64,000 nt of DNA from Bradyrhizobium sp. 186. GTDB lineage: Bacteria; Pseudomonadota; Alphaproteobacteria; Rhizobiales; Xanthobacteraceae. This document shows, piece after piece, positions 47,767 through 56,348 of the stretch. The position numbers and the translations under genes were made by a program. Numbering within the stretch: the stretch's first letter is position 1; each line of letters begins with the position of its first letter. The notes under the pieces are model-generated. The model was not told the origin of the DNA. It saw only the letters and a program-made list of their open reading frames with translations, and did no database searches. The DNA lies in NCBI RefSeq assembly GCF_023101685.1, contig NZ_CP082164.1, positions 1,984,001 to 2,048,000 of the forward strand, given 5' to 3'.

Positions 47767-49296
47767 ATGGGCGAAATTCGCAACTTCAGATCCGGAAATC
47801 ACGACGAGCAGCCCCCGCACGGCGCAATGCCTCGTCGTCTCGCAGCGATCATTGTCGGTGACATCGCTTCCTATAGTCGCTTGATGCAGCACGACGAGGA
47901 GGGAACGCATGTTCGCGTCAAGCGGATCGAGCGCGATCTCATCGAGCCCAGTATCGTCGAGCACCATGGCAGCCTGGTGAAGACGACGGGCGATGGTTTC
48001 ATTGCCATTTTCGATAGCCCCGTCGAGGCCGTGCGATGCAGCATCGTCATTCAACAGAACCTCATCGGCCGCAACGCCTCGCTTCCGAAGGATACCAGGA
48101 TCGAATACCGGATTGGCGTCAATCTCGGTGATGTCATCGTGGAGCCGGACGATGTCTACGGCGACGGCGTCAACATCGCCACGCGCATCGAGGGCATCGC
48201 CGAGCCTGGTCAGGTCTACATCTCGGGCGCCATCTACGAGCAGATCAAGCACAAGGTGGTGTGCGGTTACGAGTCGCTCGGCGACCGGAAGGTCAAGAAC
48301 ATCACGGATCCCGTGCGCATCTATCGCGTGCTGCCGGACGCCGATGCGGTCGGCAGGACGCGAGGCCGGCGTGAGAATACCCTTATCTTCCTGTTGGGCA
48401 TCACGCTGCTGGTCATTGCCGCCGGCGTACTCTGGTACCTGCTGGCCCAGACGCCCGGCAGGATGAGCGAGCAGGCGGTCACGCCGACCCCTTCTCCCAG
48501 CGTGTCACCGATCCCGCAGCCTCCGCCGCGCGAAGCGGCGACACAGACGCCGCAACCGTCTCCCTCGGTGGCCTCGTCACCCTCGCCGTCCGCCCCGCCG
48601 CCTGGCCAATCGGCGACGCCGGTCCGAGAACCCGAATTGATCGCCATTCGCGGCGGCAGCTTCGCGATGGGAAGCAATGATGATCCGACCGAACGACCTG
48701 TCCACCAGGTCACGATCAAGCCGTTCTCGATCGGCAAATATCCGGTGACCGTGCAGGAATGGAACGAATGCGCAGCCGCAAAGGCGTGCGGCTTCACCGC
48801 CACCGGCAAGGACGATGCGCCGGTCACCAATGTAAGCTGGACCGACGCTCAGCAATATGCCGGCTATCTCGCGAAGGCGACCAAGAAGCCTTACCGGCTT
48901 CCGAGCGAAGCCGAATGGGAATATGCGGCGCGCGGCGGAACGCAGACCAAATATTGGTGGGGAGACAAGATCCAGCCGGGCATGGCCGGGTGCAAGGACT
49001 GCGGCGACGCCGTGGCCGAGCAGCCGGCGAAAGTCGGCAGCTTCAAGCCCAATCCATTCGGGCTTTACGACATGGGCGGCGGCGTCGATCAGTGGGTCGA
49101 CGACTGTTGGCACAAGACCTATCAGGGCGCACCCGTTGACGGCTCGGCATGGAGCAGCGGGGACTGCGGCGCTCATGTCCTGCGCTCTGGCTCCTGGAAG
49201 AACGACTTGAGATATGTGCGGCCGTCCAACCGCGATGGCTACGACACCAATGTTCGTTATCCGACGCATGGATTCCGTGTCGCGCTAAGTCCTTAA
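47767..49296 (+). CDS. Class III adenylate/guanylate cyclase fused to a sulfatase-modifying-factor-like domain
   Basis: The protein has 509 residues. The cyclase domain (about 20-190) has metal-binding Asp32 (VGDIASYSRLM) and Asp76 (KTTGDGF), Lys72, and Asn136/Arg140 in VYGDGVNIATRIEG, so it looks catalytically complete. One membrane helix (204-228) and a Pro/Ser-rich linker (about 229-292) lead to an FGE/SUMF1 domain (293-509) with IRGGSFAMGSNDDPTERPVHQV, YRLPSEAEWEYAARGG and SGSWKNDL. The catalytic Cys pair of formylglycine-generating enzymes is absent, so this domain probably binds a ligand in the periplasm. ATG 47767 has GGAG nine bases upstream. Confidence 0.88.
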   Translation: MGEIRNFRSGNHDEQPPHGAMPRRLAAIIVGDIASYSRLMQHDEEGTHVRVKRIERDLIEPSIVEHHGSLVKTTGDGFIAIFDSPVEAVRCSIVIQQNLIGRNASLPKDTRIEYRIGVNLGDVIVEPDDVYGDGVNIATRIEGIAEPGQVYISGAIYEQIKHKVVCGYESLGDRKVKNITDPVRIYRVLPDADAVGRTRGRRENTLIFLLGITLLVIAAGVLWYLLAQTPGRMSEQAVTPTPSPSVSPIPQPPPREAATQTPQPSPSVASSPSPSAPPPGQSATPVREPELIAIRGGSFAMGSNDDPTERPVHQVTIKPFSIGKYPVTVQEWNECAAAKACGFTATGKDDAPVTNVSWTDAQQYAGYLAKATKKPYRLPSEAEWEYAARGGTQTKYWWGDKIQPGMAGCKDCGDAVAEQPAKVGSFKPNPFGLYDMGGGVDQWVDDCWHKTYQGAPVDGSAWSSGDCGAHVLRSGSWKNDLRYVRPSNRDGYDTNVRYPTHGFRVALSP

Positions 49297-49313
49297 GTGC
49301 TGGAGTAGATTTG

Positions 49314-49763
49314 ATGCAAATCCTTCGCTGCGCCGCCTTGTCGGTGGCGCTCGCATTGCTCCCAGGCGTCGCCCATCCGCAGGGCAAGACGGCTCCCAAG
49401 GACGCAAAGGTTTACTTCATCACCCCGTATGACGGGCAGAAGTTGCGCGGCGGATTCTGGGTCCGGTTCGGCTTGCGCAACATGGGCGTGACGCATGCCG
49501 GCGACGAGTACCACAACGCCGGTCATCATCATCTGTTGGTCGACGTCAACGACCCCATAGATCCGAAGGAGCCGATCCCGCAAGACAAGTCGCATCTGCA
49601 TTTCGGGGCAGGGCAGACCGAAACGTTTCTGGAGCTTCCGCCCGGGACCCACACCCTTCAACTGGTGCTGGGCGATGCCAAGCATTATCCGTTCGAGCCG
49701 CCTGTCGTGTCGGAGAAGATCAACTTGCGCGTCAGGCAGCCGCCACCTCAACGCGGCAAATGA
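49314..49763 (+). CDS. DUF4399 family exported protein
   Basis: The protein has 149 residues. A signal peptide (MQILRCAALSVALALLPGVAHP) precedes a compact domain with VYFITPYDGQKL, VRFGLRNMGVTHAG, NAGHHHLLVDVN, SHLHFGAGQTE and GTHTLQLVLGDAKH. The His-rich pattern (HHH, HLHFG, GTH) could bind metal, which is inference. The role is unknown. It starts 18 bases after the cyclase fusion and may be co-transcribed with it. The stop abuts the convergent korB stop. Confidence 0.85.
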   Translation: MQILRCAALSVALALLPGVAHPQGKTAPKDAKVYFITPYDGQKLRGGFWVRFGLRNMGVTHAGDEYHNAGHHHLLVDVNDPIDPKEPIPQDKSHLHFGAGQTETFLELPPGTHTLQLVLGDAKHYPFEPPVVSEKINLRVRQPPPQRGK

Positions 49764-50819
49764 TCAGCGCAGACTGGCGTTGATCTTGTCCAGCACCGCC
49801 GAGCCCGGGCACAGCGTGTCGGCTTCCAGTGTGTTCAGCGGCGTCTCGACCGTGTTGAGATGCTCGTGCAGGTCTTCGGCGTCAGGGTCGACATAGAGCA
49901 GGCCGGTGACGATCTGCCCCTTGGCGGCGTGCTTCTGCAGAAAGGTCATGGCGCCGAGACGGTCATGCGGATCGTAGTCCGCGTCGATCTTGCGCAGCGC
50001 GATCTTGCTGCCGTCGTGCTGTTCGACCATTTGCACCGTGCCCGGCGCATAATCGACGGCGATCGGATCGCGGCCGACCAGCACGTCGAGCCGGTTCACC
50101 GCGTCATTGTGCTCGCGAACATAGTCGAAGCTCTTGGTCGAGCCGGCGTGATTGTTGAAGGCGATGCAAGGGCTGATGACGTCGATGAAGGACGCACCCT
50201 TGTGACCGATCGCGGCCGCGATCAGTGGCACAAGCTGGCTCTTGTCTCCAGAGAACGAACGCGCGACGAAGGTCGCGCCTAACTGCAGCGCGATCGCGAC
50301 GAGATCGATCGCGTTGTCGGTGTTGGTGACGCCCTTTTTCGACTTCGAGCCGCGGTCGGCGGTCGCCGAGAACTGGCCCTTGGTCAGGCCGTAGACGCCG
50401 TTGTTCTCGACGATATAGGTCATGTTGACGCCGCGCCGGATCGAATGCGCGAACTGGCCGAAGCCGATCGAAGCGGAATCGCCGTCGCCGGAGACGCCGA
50501 GATAGATCAGGTCGCGGTTGGCGAGATTGGCGCCGGTGAGCACCGACGGCATGCGGCCGTGAACGGAGTTGAAGCCGTGCGAATTGCCGAGGAAATAGTC
50601 CGGCGTCTTCGACGAGCAGCCGATGCCGGAGATCTTCGCCACCCGGTGCGGTTCGATCGAGAGCTCATAGCAGGCTTCGATGATCGAGGCCGTGATCGAA
50701 TCGTGGCCGCAGCCGGCGCACAGCGTCGAGATCTTGCCCTCGTAGTCGCGATGCGTATAGCCGAGGTCGTTCTTCTTCAGTCCCGGATGATGGAATTTCG
50801 GCTTTGCAATGTAGGTCAT
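49764..50819 (-). CDS. korB: 2-oxoacid:ferredoxin oxidoreductase, beta subunit
   Basis: The protein has 351 residues. It binds thiamine diphosphate (VSGDGDSASIGFGQFAHSIRRG with ENNGVYGLTKGQ) and a 4Fe-4S cluster through Cys in STLCAGCGH, GIGCSSK and SPCIAF. With the alpha subunit it oxidatively decarboxylates a 2-oxoacid (2-oxoglutarate is the best guess) to an acyl-CoA, reducing ferredoxin. The start overlaps the alpha stop by four bases. The C-terminal 50 residues (HLNTVETPLNTLEADTLCPG) are family-typical. Confidence 0.92.
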   Translation of the reverse strand: MTYIAKPKFHHPGLKKNDLGYTHRDYEGKISTLCAGCGHDSITASIIEACYELSIEPHRVAKISGIGCSSKTPDYFLGNSHGFNSVHGRMPSVLTGANLANRDLIYLGVSGDGDSASIGFGQFAHSIRRGVNMTYIVENNGVYGLTKGQFSATADRGSKSKKGVTNTDNAIDLVAIALQLGATFVARSFSGDKSQLVPLIAAAIGHKGASFIDVISPCIAFNNHAGSTKSFDYVREHNDAVNRLDVLVGRDPIAVDYAPGTVQMVEQHDGSKIALRKIDADYDPHDRLGAMTFLQKHAAKGQIVTGLLYVDPDAEDLHEHLNTVETPLNTLEADTLCPGSAVLDKINASLR

Positions 50820-52663
50820 GATACGGCCTTGCGGAGCGGGGTCACCTTGAGGTGATCCTGGTGGTCGCCAATGGCTTTTGCGATGAAGCGGGCGGTAATC
50901 GGCGAACCGTCGTAATGCACGATCGGTACGAGGCGCACCGGGTCGATGCCGTTCTCGTTGACGATGAGTTGACGGAGCTGGCTGTCGCGGTTCTGCTCGA
51001 CCACGTAGACGAAGTCGTGCTCGGCGAGGAAGCTCGCCACGCTCGAGTGGAACGGGAAAGCGCGGATGCGCAGGCGGTCGAGCTGATGGCCCCGTGTCTC
51101 CAAAAGTCCGATCGCCTCGTCCATCGCGGGCGTGGTCGAGCCGAAATAGATCACGCCATATTTGGTCGGCCGTTCCGCATTGGCCTGGAGCGGCCGCGGC
51201 ACCAGATCCTGCGCGGTCTCGAACTTGCGCATGAGACGTTGCATGTTGTCCGCATAAACCGAGCCTTCTTCGGAATAGCGCGCATAGCGGTCGCGCGATG
51301 TGCCGCGGGTGAAGTACGAGCCCTTGGTCGGATGCACGCCGGGATAGGTGCGGTAGGGGATGCCGTCGCCGTCGACATCAAGATAGCGCCCGAAGTCGCG
51401 GCCTTCCTCCAGCATCTCCGCCGTCATCACCTTGCCGCGGTCGTACTGCTTTGCGTCGTCCCACTTCAGGGGACGGCAGAGCCGGTGATTCATGCCGATG
51501 TCGAGGTCGAGCATCAGGAAGATCGTGGTCTGGAGCCGCTCGGCGAGATCGAAGGCGGCCGCCGCGAACTCGAAGGCTTCCGCGGGATCCTCGGGAAACA
51601 GCAGCACATGCTTGGTGTCGCCATGCGATGCATAAGCGCAGGCGATGATGTCGCATTGCTGGGTGCGGGTCGGCATGCCCGTAGAGGGGCCGGCGCGCTG
51701 GATGTTCATGATCACGGCCGGAATCTCGGCAAAATACGACAGGCCGATGAACTCCGTCATCAGCGAGATGCCGGGACCGGAGGTCGCGGTGAAGGCGCGG
51801 GCGCCGTTCCAGGAGGCGCCGATCACGATGCCGATCGAGGCGAGCTCGTCCTCGCCCTGCACGATCGCGTATTTCGCCTTTCCGGTCGCGGGATCGTGTC
51901 GGTACTTGTTGCAGTGGCTGGTGAAGGCTTCCGCGACCGACGAGGACGGCGTGATCGGATACCAGGCGCACACCGTCGCACCGCCATAGACGGCGCCCAG
52001 CGCCGCCGCGCTGTTGCCCTCGATGAAGATGCGGTCGCCGACCTTGTCGGACTTCTTGACGCGCAGCCCGGTCGGGCATTTCAGGTTTTGCAGCGCCCAG
52101 TCGCGCCCGAGATGCAGCGCGTGAACATTGGAGGAGAGCAGCTTTTCCTTGCCCTTGTACTGCTCGCCGATCAACTGCTCGATCAGCTTCGGATCCATGT
52201 CGAGCAGCGCCGAGAGGCTGCCTAAATAGATGATGTTCTTGAACAGTTGGCGCTGGCGCGGATCGGTATAGGTCGAGTTGGTGATCGCGGTGAGGGGAAC
52301 GCCGATCACGGTGATGTCGTCGCGGAATTTGGTCGACGGCATTGGCTTGGTGGAATCGTAGAACAGATAGCCGCCGGGCTCGATGCCGGCGATGTCCTTG
52401 TCCCAGGTCTGCGGGTTCATCGCCACCATCATGTCGACGCCGCCGCGGGCGCCGAGATGGCCGTCTTCCGTCACCCGCACCTCGTACCAAGTCGGCAGAC
52501 CCTGGATGTTCGAGGGGAAGATGTTGCGTGGGCTAACCGGAACGCCATGACGCAGGATCGCGCGCGCGAGCATCTCGTTGGCGCTGGCCGAGCCCGAGCC
52601 GTTGACGTTGGCGAAACGGACGACGAAGTCGTTTACGCTGCTGATCGGCTTTTTGTCGGACAT
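50816..52663 (-). CDS. korA: 2-oxoacid:ferredoxin oxidoreductase, fused gamma-alpha subunit
   Basis: The protein has 615 residues. The gamma domain (about 1-195, FANVNGSGSASANEMLARAI) is joined to the alpha domain (about 215-600, EGNSAAALGAVYGGATVCAWYPITPSSS, then EDELASIGIVIGASWNGAR and TSGPGISLMTEF). It forms a heterotetramer-like enzyme with KorB. ATG 52663 (MSDKKP) lies within the last 31 bases of the FAD/Fe-S gene. A further in-frame ATG at 52756 would read deeper into that gene. The ribosome-binding site is weak, so translation is probably coupled. Confidence 0.93.
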   Translation of the reverse strand: MSDKKPISSVNDFVVRFANVNGSGSASANEMLARAILRHGVPVSPRNIFPSNIQGLPTWYEVRVTEDGHLGARGGVDMMVAMNPQTWDKDIAGIEPGGYLFYDSTKPMPSTKFRDDITVIGVPLTAITNSTYTDPRQRQLFKNIIYLGSLSALLDMDPKLIEQLIGEQYKGKEKLLSSNVHALHLGRDWALQNLKCPTGLRVKKSDKVGDRIFIEGNSAAALGAVYGGATVCAWYPITPSSSVAEAFTSHCNKYRHDPATGKAKYAIVQGEDELASIGIVIGASWNGARAFTATSGPGISLMTEFIGLSYFAEIPAVIMNIQRAGPSTGMPTRTQQCDIIACAYASHGDTKHVLLFPEDPAEAFEFAAAAFDLAERLQTTIFLMLDLDIGMNHRLCRPLKWDDAKQYDRGKVMTAEMLEEGRDFGRYLDVDGDGIPYRTYPGVHPTKGSYFTRGTSRDRYARYSEEGSVYADNMQRLMRKFETAQDLVPRPLQANAERPTKYGVIYFGSTTPAMDEAIGLLETRGHQLDRLRIRAFPFHSSVASFLAEHDFVYVVEQNRDSQLRQLIVNENGIDPVRLVPIVHYDGSPITARFIAKAIGDHQDHLKVTPLRKAVS

Positions 52664-54432
52664 GCTGAACCTGCGTGAGTCATCTCGATTAAATACTTCT
52701 GCATGTCCCAGGCTCCAGTGGGACAACGCTCGGCGCACAGCCCGCAATGCAGGCAAACGTCCTCGTCCTTCACCATCACGCGCCCGGTCTTGAGATCGCT
52801 GGAGACGTAGAGATCCTGGTCGGGATGGGGCGAGGGTGCCTTCAGGCGGTGCCGCAGGTCGCTCTCTTCGCCATTGTCAGTGAAGGTGATGCAGTCCATC
52901 GGACAGATGTCGACGCAGGCATCGCACTCGATGCAGAGCGAGGTCGAGAACACGGTCTGTACGTCGCAGTTCAGGCAGCGATGGGCTTCGCCGAGCGCGA
53001 GCTTGACGTCGTAGCCGAGCTCGACCTCGGTGCGGATGTCCTTTAGCGCGATCACCTTGTCGCGATGCGGCACCTTGAAGCGCTTGTCGGCGGAGATGTC
53101 GTTGTCATAGCTCCATTCGTGGATGCCCATCTTCTGCGAGGAGATTTGCACGTCCGGCAGCGGCCGTTCGCTGATATCCTCGCCGGAGAGCAGCCGGTGG
53201 ATGGACAGCGCGGCGTCATGGCCTTGCGCCACCGCCCAGATGATGTTCTTCGGGCCGAAGGCGGCGTCGCCGCCGAAAAACACCTTTGGATTGGTCGAGA
53301 CGAACGTCTTCGGATCGACCTTCGGCATATTCCACTTGTCGAACTCGATGCCGCAGTCCTGCTCGATCCAGGGGAAGGCGTTTTCCTGGCCGACCGCGAC
53401 CAGCACGTCGTCGCATTCGATGGTCTGGTCGGGTTCGCCCGAGGGCACCAGGTTGCGGCGGCCCTTGGCCTCGTATTCGGCTTTTACCTTCTGGAAGGTG
53501 ATGCCAGTGAGCTTGCCGTTGTCGTGGATGAAGGCGACGGGGACGAGGAAGTTGAGGATCGGAATGTCCTCGTGGATCGCGTCTTCCTTCTCCCAGGGCG
53601 ATGCCTTCATCTCCTCGAAGCCGGAACGCACGATCACCTTGACGTCTTCACCGCCGAGCCTGCGCGCCGTGCGGCAGCAATCCATCGCGGTGTTGCCGCC
53701 GCCGAGCACGATCACGCGCTTGCCGATCTTGTCGGTGTGGCCGAACGAGACGGAGGACAGCCAATCGATGCCGATGTGAACGTTGGCGGCGGCCTCCTTG
53801 CGTCCAGGAATGTCGAGCTCGCGGCCGCGCGGCGCGCCGGAGCCGACGAAGATGGCGTCATACTTCTCCGCGAGCAGCGAATTCATGCTCTCGATGCGAT
53901 GGCCGCCCTTGAAGTCGACGCCGAGGTTGAGGATGTAGCCGGTCTCCTCGTCGATCACCGAATTCGGCAGGCGGAATTTCGGGATTTGCGTCCGCATCAT
54001 GCCGCCGGCTTCTGGATCGGCGTCGAACACGGTACAGTGATAGCCGAGCGGCACCAGATCGCGCGCCACCGTCAACGAGGCGGGGCCGCCGCCGACCAGC
54101 GCAACGCGCTTGCCGTTCTTCGGCGAGGGCCGCGGCAGGCGCTGCTTGATGTCGTCCTTGAAGTCGGCCGCGACGCGCTTCAGGCGGCAGATCGCAACCG
54201 GAGTTTCTTCCACTCGTCCGCGCCGGCACGCCGGCTCGCATGGACGATCGCACGTGCGCCCCAGGATTCCGGGAAACACGTTCGATTTCCAATTGATCAT
54301 GTAGGCGTCGCTGTAGCGGCCTTGGGCGATCAGTCGGATGTATTCGGGAACCGGGGTGTGCGCAGGACAGGCCCATTGGCAATCGACCACTTTGTGAAAG
54401 TAGTCGGGGGCCGCGATATCGGTCGGTTTCAT
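52633..54432 (-). CDS. GltD-like FAD/NAD(P) oxidoreductase with C-terminal 4Fe-4S clusters
   Basis: The protein has 599 residues. The N-terminal Cys-rich helical domain (VDCQWACPAHTPVPEYI, RTCDRPCEPACRRG) and two dinucleotide folds (VALVGGGPASLTVARDL for FAD, VIVLGGGNTAMDCCR for NAD(P)) resemble the glutamate synthase small subunit. The end carries two ferredoxin-type clusters: CIECDACVDICPMDC and CLHCGLCAERCPTG. It lies directly upstream of, and overlaps, the korAB genes. The likely job is to pass electrons between ferredoxin-level carriers and NAD(P)(H) for KorAB (inference). No glutamate synthase large subunit lies nearby. Confidence 0.88.
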   Translation of the reverse strand: MKPTDIAAPDYFHKVVDCQWACPAHTPVPEYIRLIAQGRYSDAYMINWKSNVFPGILGRTCDRPCEPACRRGRVEETPVAICRLKRVAADFKDDIKQRLPRPSPKNGKRVALVGGGPASLTVARDLVPLGYHCTVFDADPEAGGMMRTQIPKFRLPNSVIDEETGYILNLGVDFKGGHRIESMNSLLAEKYDAIFVGSGAPRGRELDIPGRKEAAANVHIGIDWLSSVSFGHTDKIGKRVIVLGGGNTAMDCCRTARRLGGEDVKVIVRSGFEEMKASPWEKEDAIHEDIPILNFLVPVAFIHDNGKLTGITFQKVKAEYEAKGRRNLVPSGEPDQTIECDDVLVAVGQENAFPWIEQDCGIEFDKWNMPKVDPKTFVSTNPKVFFGGDAAFGPKNIIWAVAQGHDAALSIHRLLSGEDISERPLPDVQISSQKMGIHEWSYDNDISADKRFKVPHRDKVIALKDIRTEVELGYDVKLALGEAHRCLNCDVQTVFSTSLCIECDACVDICPMDCITFTDNGEESDLRHRLKAPSPHPDQDLYVSSDLKTGRVMVKDEDVCLHCGLCAERCPTGAWDMQKYLIEMTHAGSACPTKSRSAA

Positions 54433-54517
54433 TCCTACCCTGTCCGCGCAGGCCCAAAGACCCGGCGGCCTTTTCTTGAGCTTGGCGAACGCTTAACGCG
54501 CGTCGATCTGGTTTCTG

Positions 54518-54529
54518 AATGACGTCATT
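54518..54529. promoter_or_regulatory. 12-base perfect palindrome upstream of the korAB operon
   Basis: AATGACGTCATT is a perfect dyad centred about 90 bases before the ATG of the FAD/Fe-S gene, in the only sizeable gap (238 bases) ahead of the operon. It sits next to an AT-rich stretch (TTAGGTTAGCTTATTAG). It may be an operator. The protein that binds is unknown. Confidence 0.35.
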
Positions 54530-54670
54530 AGGTTAGCTTATTAGAACCGTTCCGAAGTACAACGGCAAATTTTCGCAATCAAAGGCTTTCATGGGAGCTG
54601 CGCGCGCACAGCATTAATCCCCGCGCGCGGTATGCGGCGGTGCAGCATGTTGCGATGCGTCTGACTGCAT

Positions 54671-55348
54671 TTAGCTGCGCGCGACATCGCTCTTCGCGAG
54701 ATCCCACATCAGCGAATAGGTGCCGACCGAGACCGGAAGCGGGAAGGGCGACGCCGCAGGGCCGGTGAAGCGCTCGGCGATGACAGCCGAGACCTTGCCG
54801 ACATGGGTGCCGTCGATCAGCACGAACCAGTCGCGGGCGCCTTCGTTGCGCACCGCCGGAATGTCCGCCGTTGCGCCCGAGAGCTCCGGTTCGCTCTCCA
54901 GGAGATGCATGGAGATGATGCCGTCAAGCTTCTCCGGCGCCAGCTTTTCTTGCAGTGCATCACGCCATGCTCCCGCATTGTCGGGTGTCGGGCGCAGCCG
55001 CACCACGCCGAGCGCAGCCCCTCGTCCGGCGCCGTTGCTGATGGTGATGCGCGCGACCACGCGGAGCATGTTCTTGAAATGCGCCATGGTCTGCCGCGAC
55101 CAGTCGGTTGGGCTCGCGAGCCGCGCCCGGTAGGCGAGGCTGTCGAGCACGTCGAGCGTCGCGGTCGAATAGAGGCTGAGATATTTGGGATTGGCGGCGT
55201 GCGCGACATAGCGCCGCGCCTCCAGAAACCCCTCGATCGCGACGCGCTCTTCCAGATGCTCGCGATCGTACCAGCGGTTGAAATCGGCTTCATCGGCTGC
55301 GTCGATATTCATCGACGTCAGCAACATGCCTTTCCCGGCGAGCGGCAT
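54671..55348 (-). CDS. Unknown protein, EthD/dimeric alpha-beta-barrel-like
   Basis: The protein has 225 residues with no signal peptide or membrane helix. The N-terminal block FNRWYDREHLEERVAIEGFLEARRY, and a second similar half starting near RDALQEKLAPEKLDG, suggest two ferredoxin-like repeats of the dimeric alpha-beta-barrel type. I cannot assign a substrate. It starts 13 bases after the proline iminopeptidase stop and is the last gene of the pqq run. Confidence 0.6.
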   Translation of the reverse strand: MPLAGKGMLLTSMNIDAADEADFNRWYDREHLEERVAIEGFLEARRYVAHAANPKYLSLYSTATLDVLDSLAYRARLASPTDWSRQTMAHFKNMLRVVARITISNGAGRGAALGVVRLRPTPDNAGAWRDALQEKLAPEKLDGIISMHLLESEPELSGATADIPAVRNEGARDWFVLIDGTHVGKVSAVIAERFTGPAASPFPLPVSVGTYSLMWDLAKSDVARS

Positions 55349-55361
55349 TTTTCTTGTCCTC

Positions 55362-56348
55362 TTATCGCGCCGTCTTCGAAGCGAGGTCCGCGATCGACTT
55401 CATGACTGCGTCCCTCACGCCGGCATCATAGAGCGAATGTCCGGCTTCTTCCACGATGCGAATCTCGGAACCCGGCCAGACTTTCGCGAGCGCCTGAGAT
55501 GTCTCAGGCGGGCACAACAGATCATAGCGGCCCTGGATGATGATGCCGGGAATGCCGGCAAGCCGACCGGCGTTCCGCAACAACTGGCTTTCGGTCATGA
55601 AGCTGTCGTTGACGAAATAATGCGCTTCCATGAACGGGGTCGCGGGCAATGTGCGCCACACGTTCAGCGAGGCCAGGTCCAGCCGTGTCCGCGCCGGCTT
55701 GTGCTCGGAGAGCGCACGCTCGGTGTCGTGCCACGCCCGCGACGCCGGTCCATGCACGGCGGGATCGGTATCGAGGATGCGGCGCCAATAGGATTCAATC
55801 GGCCGGTCTCGCTCCTCAGGCGGCAGCACGCTCAGAAAATCAGCGTGAAGCGCCGGATAGAACTGCGCCAGGCGCGAGGTGAACGCTGTTTCGACCTCGG
55901 CCCGCGTGCCCAAGAAGGTCGCGCGCAGCGCGATGCCGGAGACCCGCTCGGGATGCGCCTCGGCATAAGCCAGCGCCAGCGTCGCGCCCCAGGAGCCGCC
56001 GACCACGATCCAGCGTTCGAAGCCGAATTTTTCGCGGATCTTCTCCATGTCCGCGATCAGATGCGCTGTCGTATTGTGCTCGCGCGATCCCTTGGGCCGG
56101 CTGCGGCCGCAACCGCGCTGGTCGAACAGCACGGCATGGAAACGGTCAGGATCAAAAAGCCGGCGATGGTCGGGCTGGCAGCCGCTGCCGGGCCCGCCAT
56201 GCAGATAGGCGGCGGGGATGCCATCGGCACGGCCGACGCTTTCGACATAGAGCTCGTGGCCGTCGCCGACGTCGAGCATCTCGGAGGTCAGCGGCGCGAA
56301 GGGATCGGCGCGCTTGACTGAATTGGCCGCGTCGGCGTCAGGCATCAT
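55362..56348 (-). CDS. pip: Proline iminopeptidase (S33 alpha/beta hydrolase)
   Basis: The protein has 328 residues. It should remove N-terminal proline from peptides. Family motifs are YLHGGPGSGCQPDHRRLFDP (oxyanion loop), FDQRGCGRSRP, the nucleophile Ser in VGGSWGATLALAYA, GRYDLLCPPETS with the acidic residue, and EEAGHSLYD with the His. The ATG (56348, or 56345 one codon later) lies within the end of pqqE, an overlap of 8-11 bases. The tight coupling to PQQ genes suggests a part in handling the PqqA peptide, which is inference. Confidence 0.92.
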   Translation of the reverse strand: MMPDADAANSVKRADPFAPLTSEMLDVGDGHELYVESVGRADGIPAAYLHGGPGSGCQPDHRRLFDPDRFHAVLFDQRGCGRSRPKGSREHNTTAHLIADMEKIREKFGFERWIVVGGSWGATLALAYAEAHPERVSGIALRATFLGTRAEVETAFTSRLAQFYPALHADFLSVLPPEERDRPIESYWRRILDTDPAVHGPASRAWHDTERALSEHKPARTRLDLASLNVWRTLPATPFMEAHYFVNDSFMTESQLLRNAGRLAGIPGIIIQGRYDLLCPPETSQALAKVWPGSEIRIVEEAGHSLYDAGVRDAVMKSIADLASKTAR

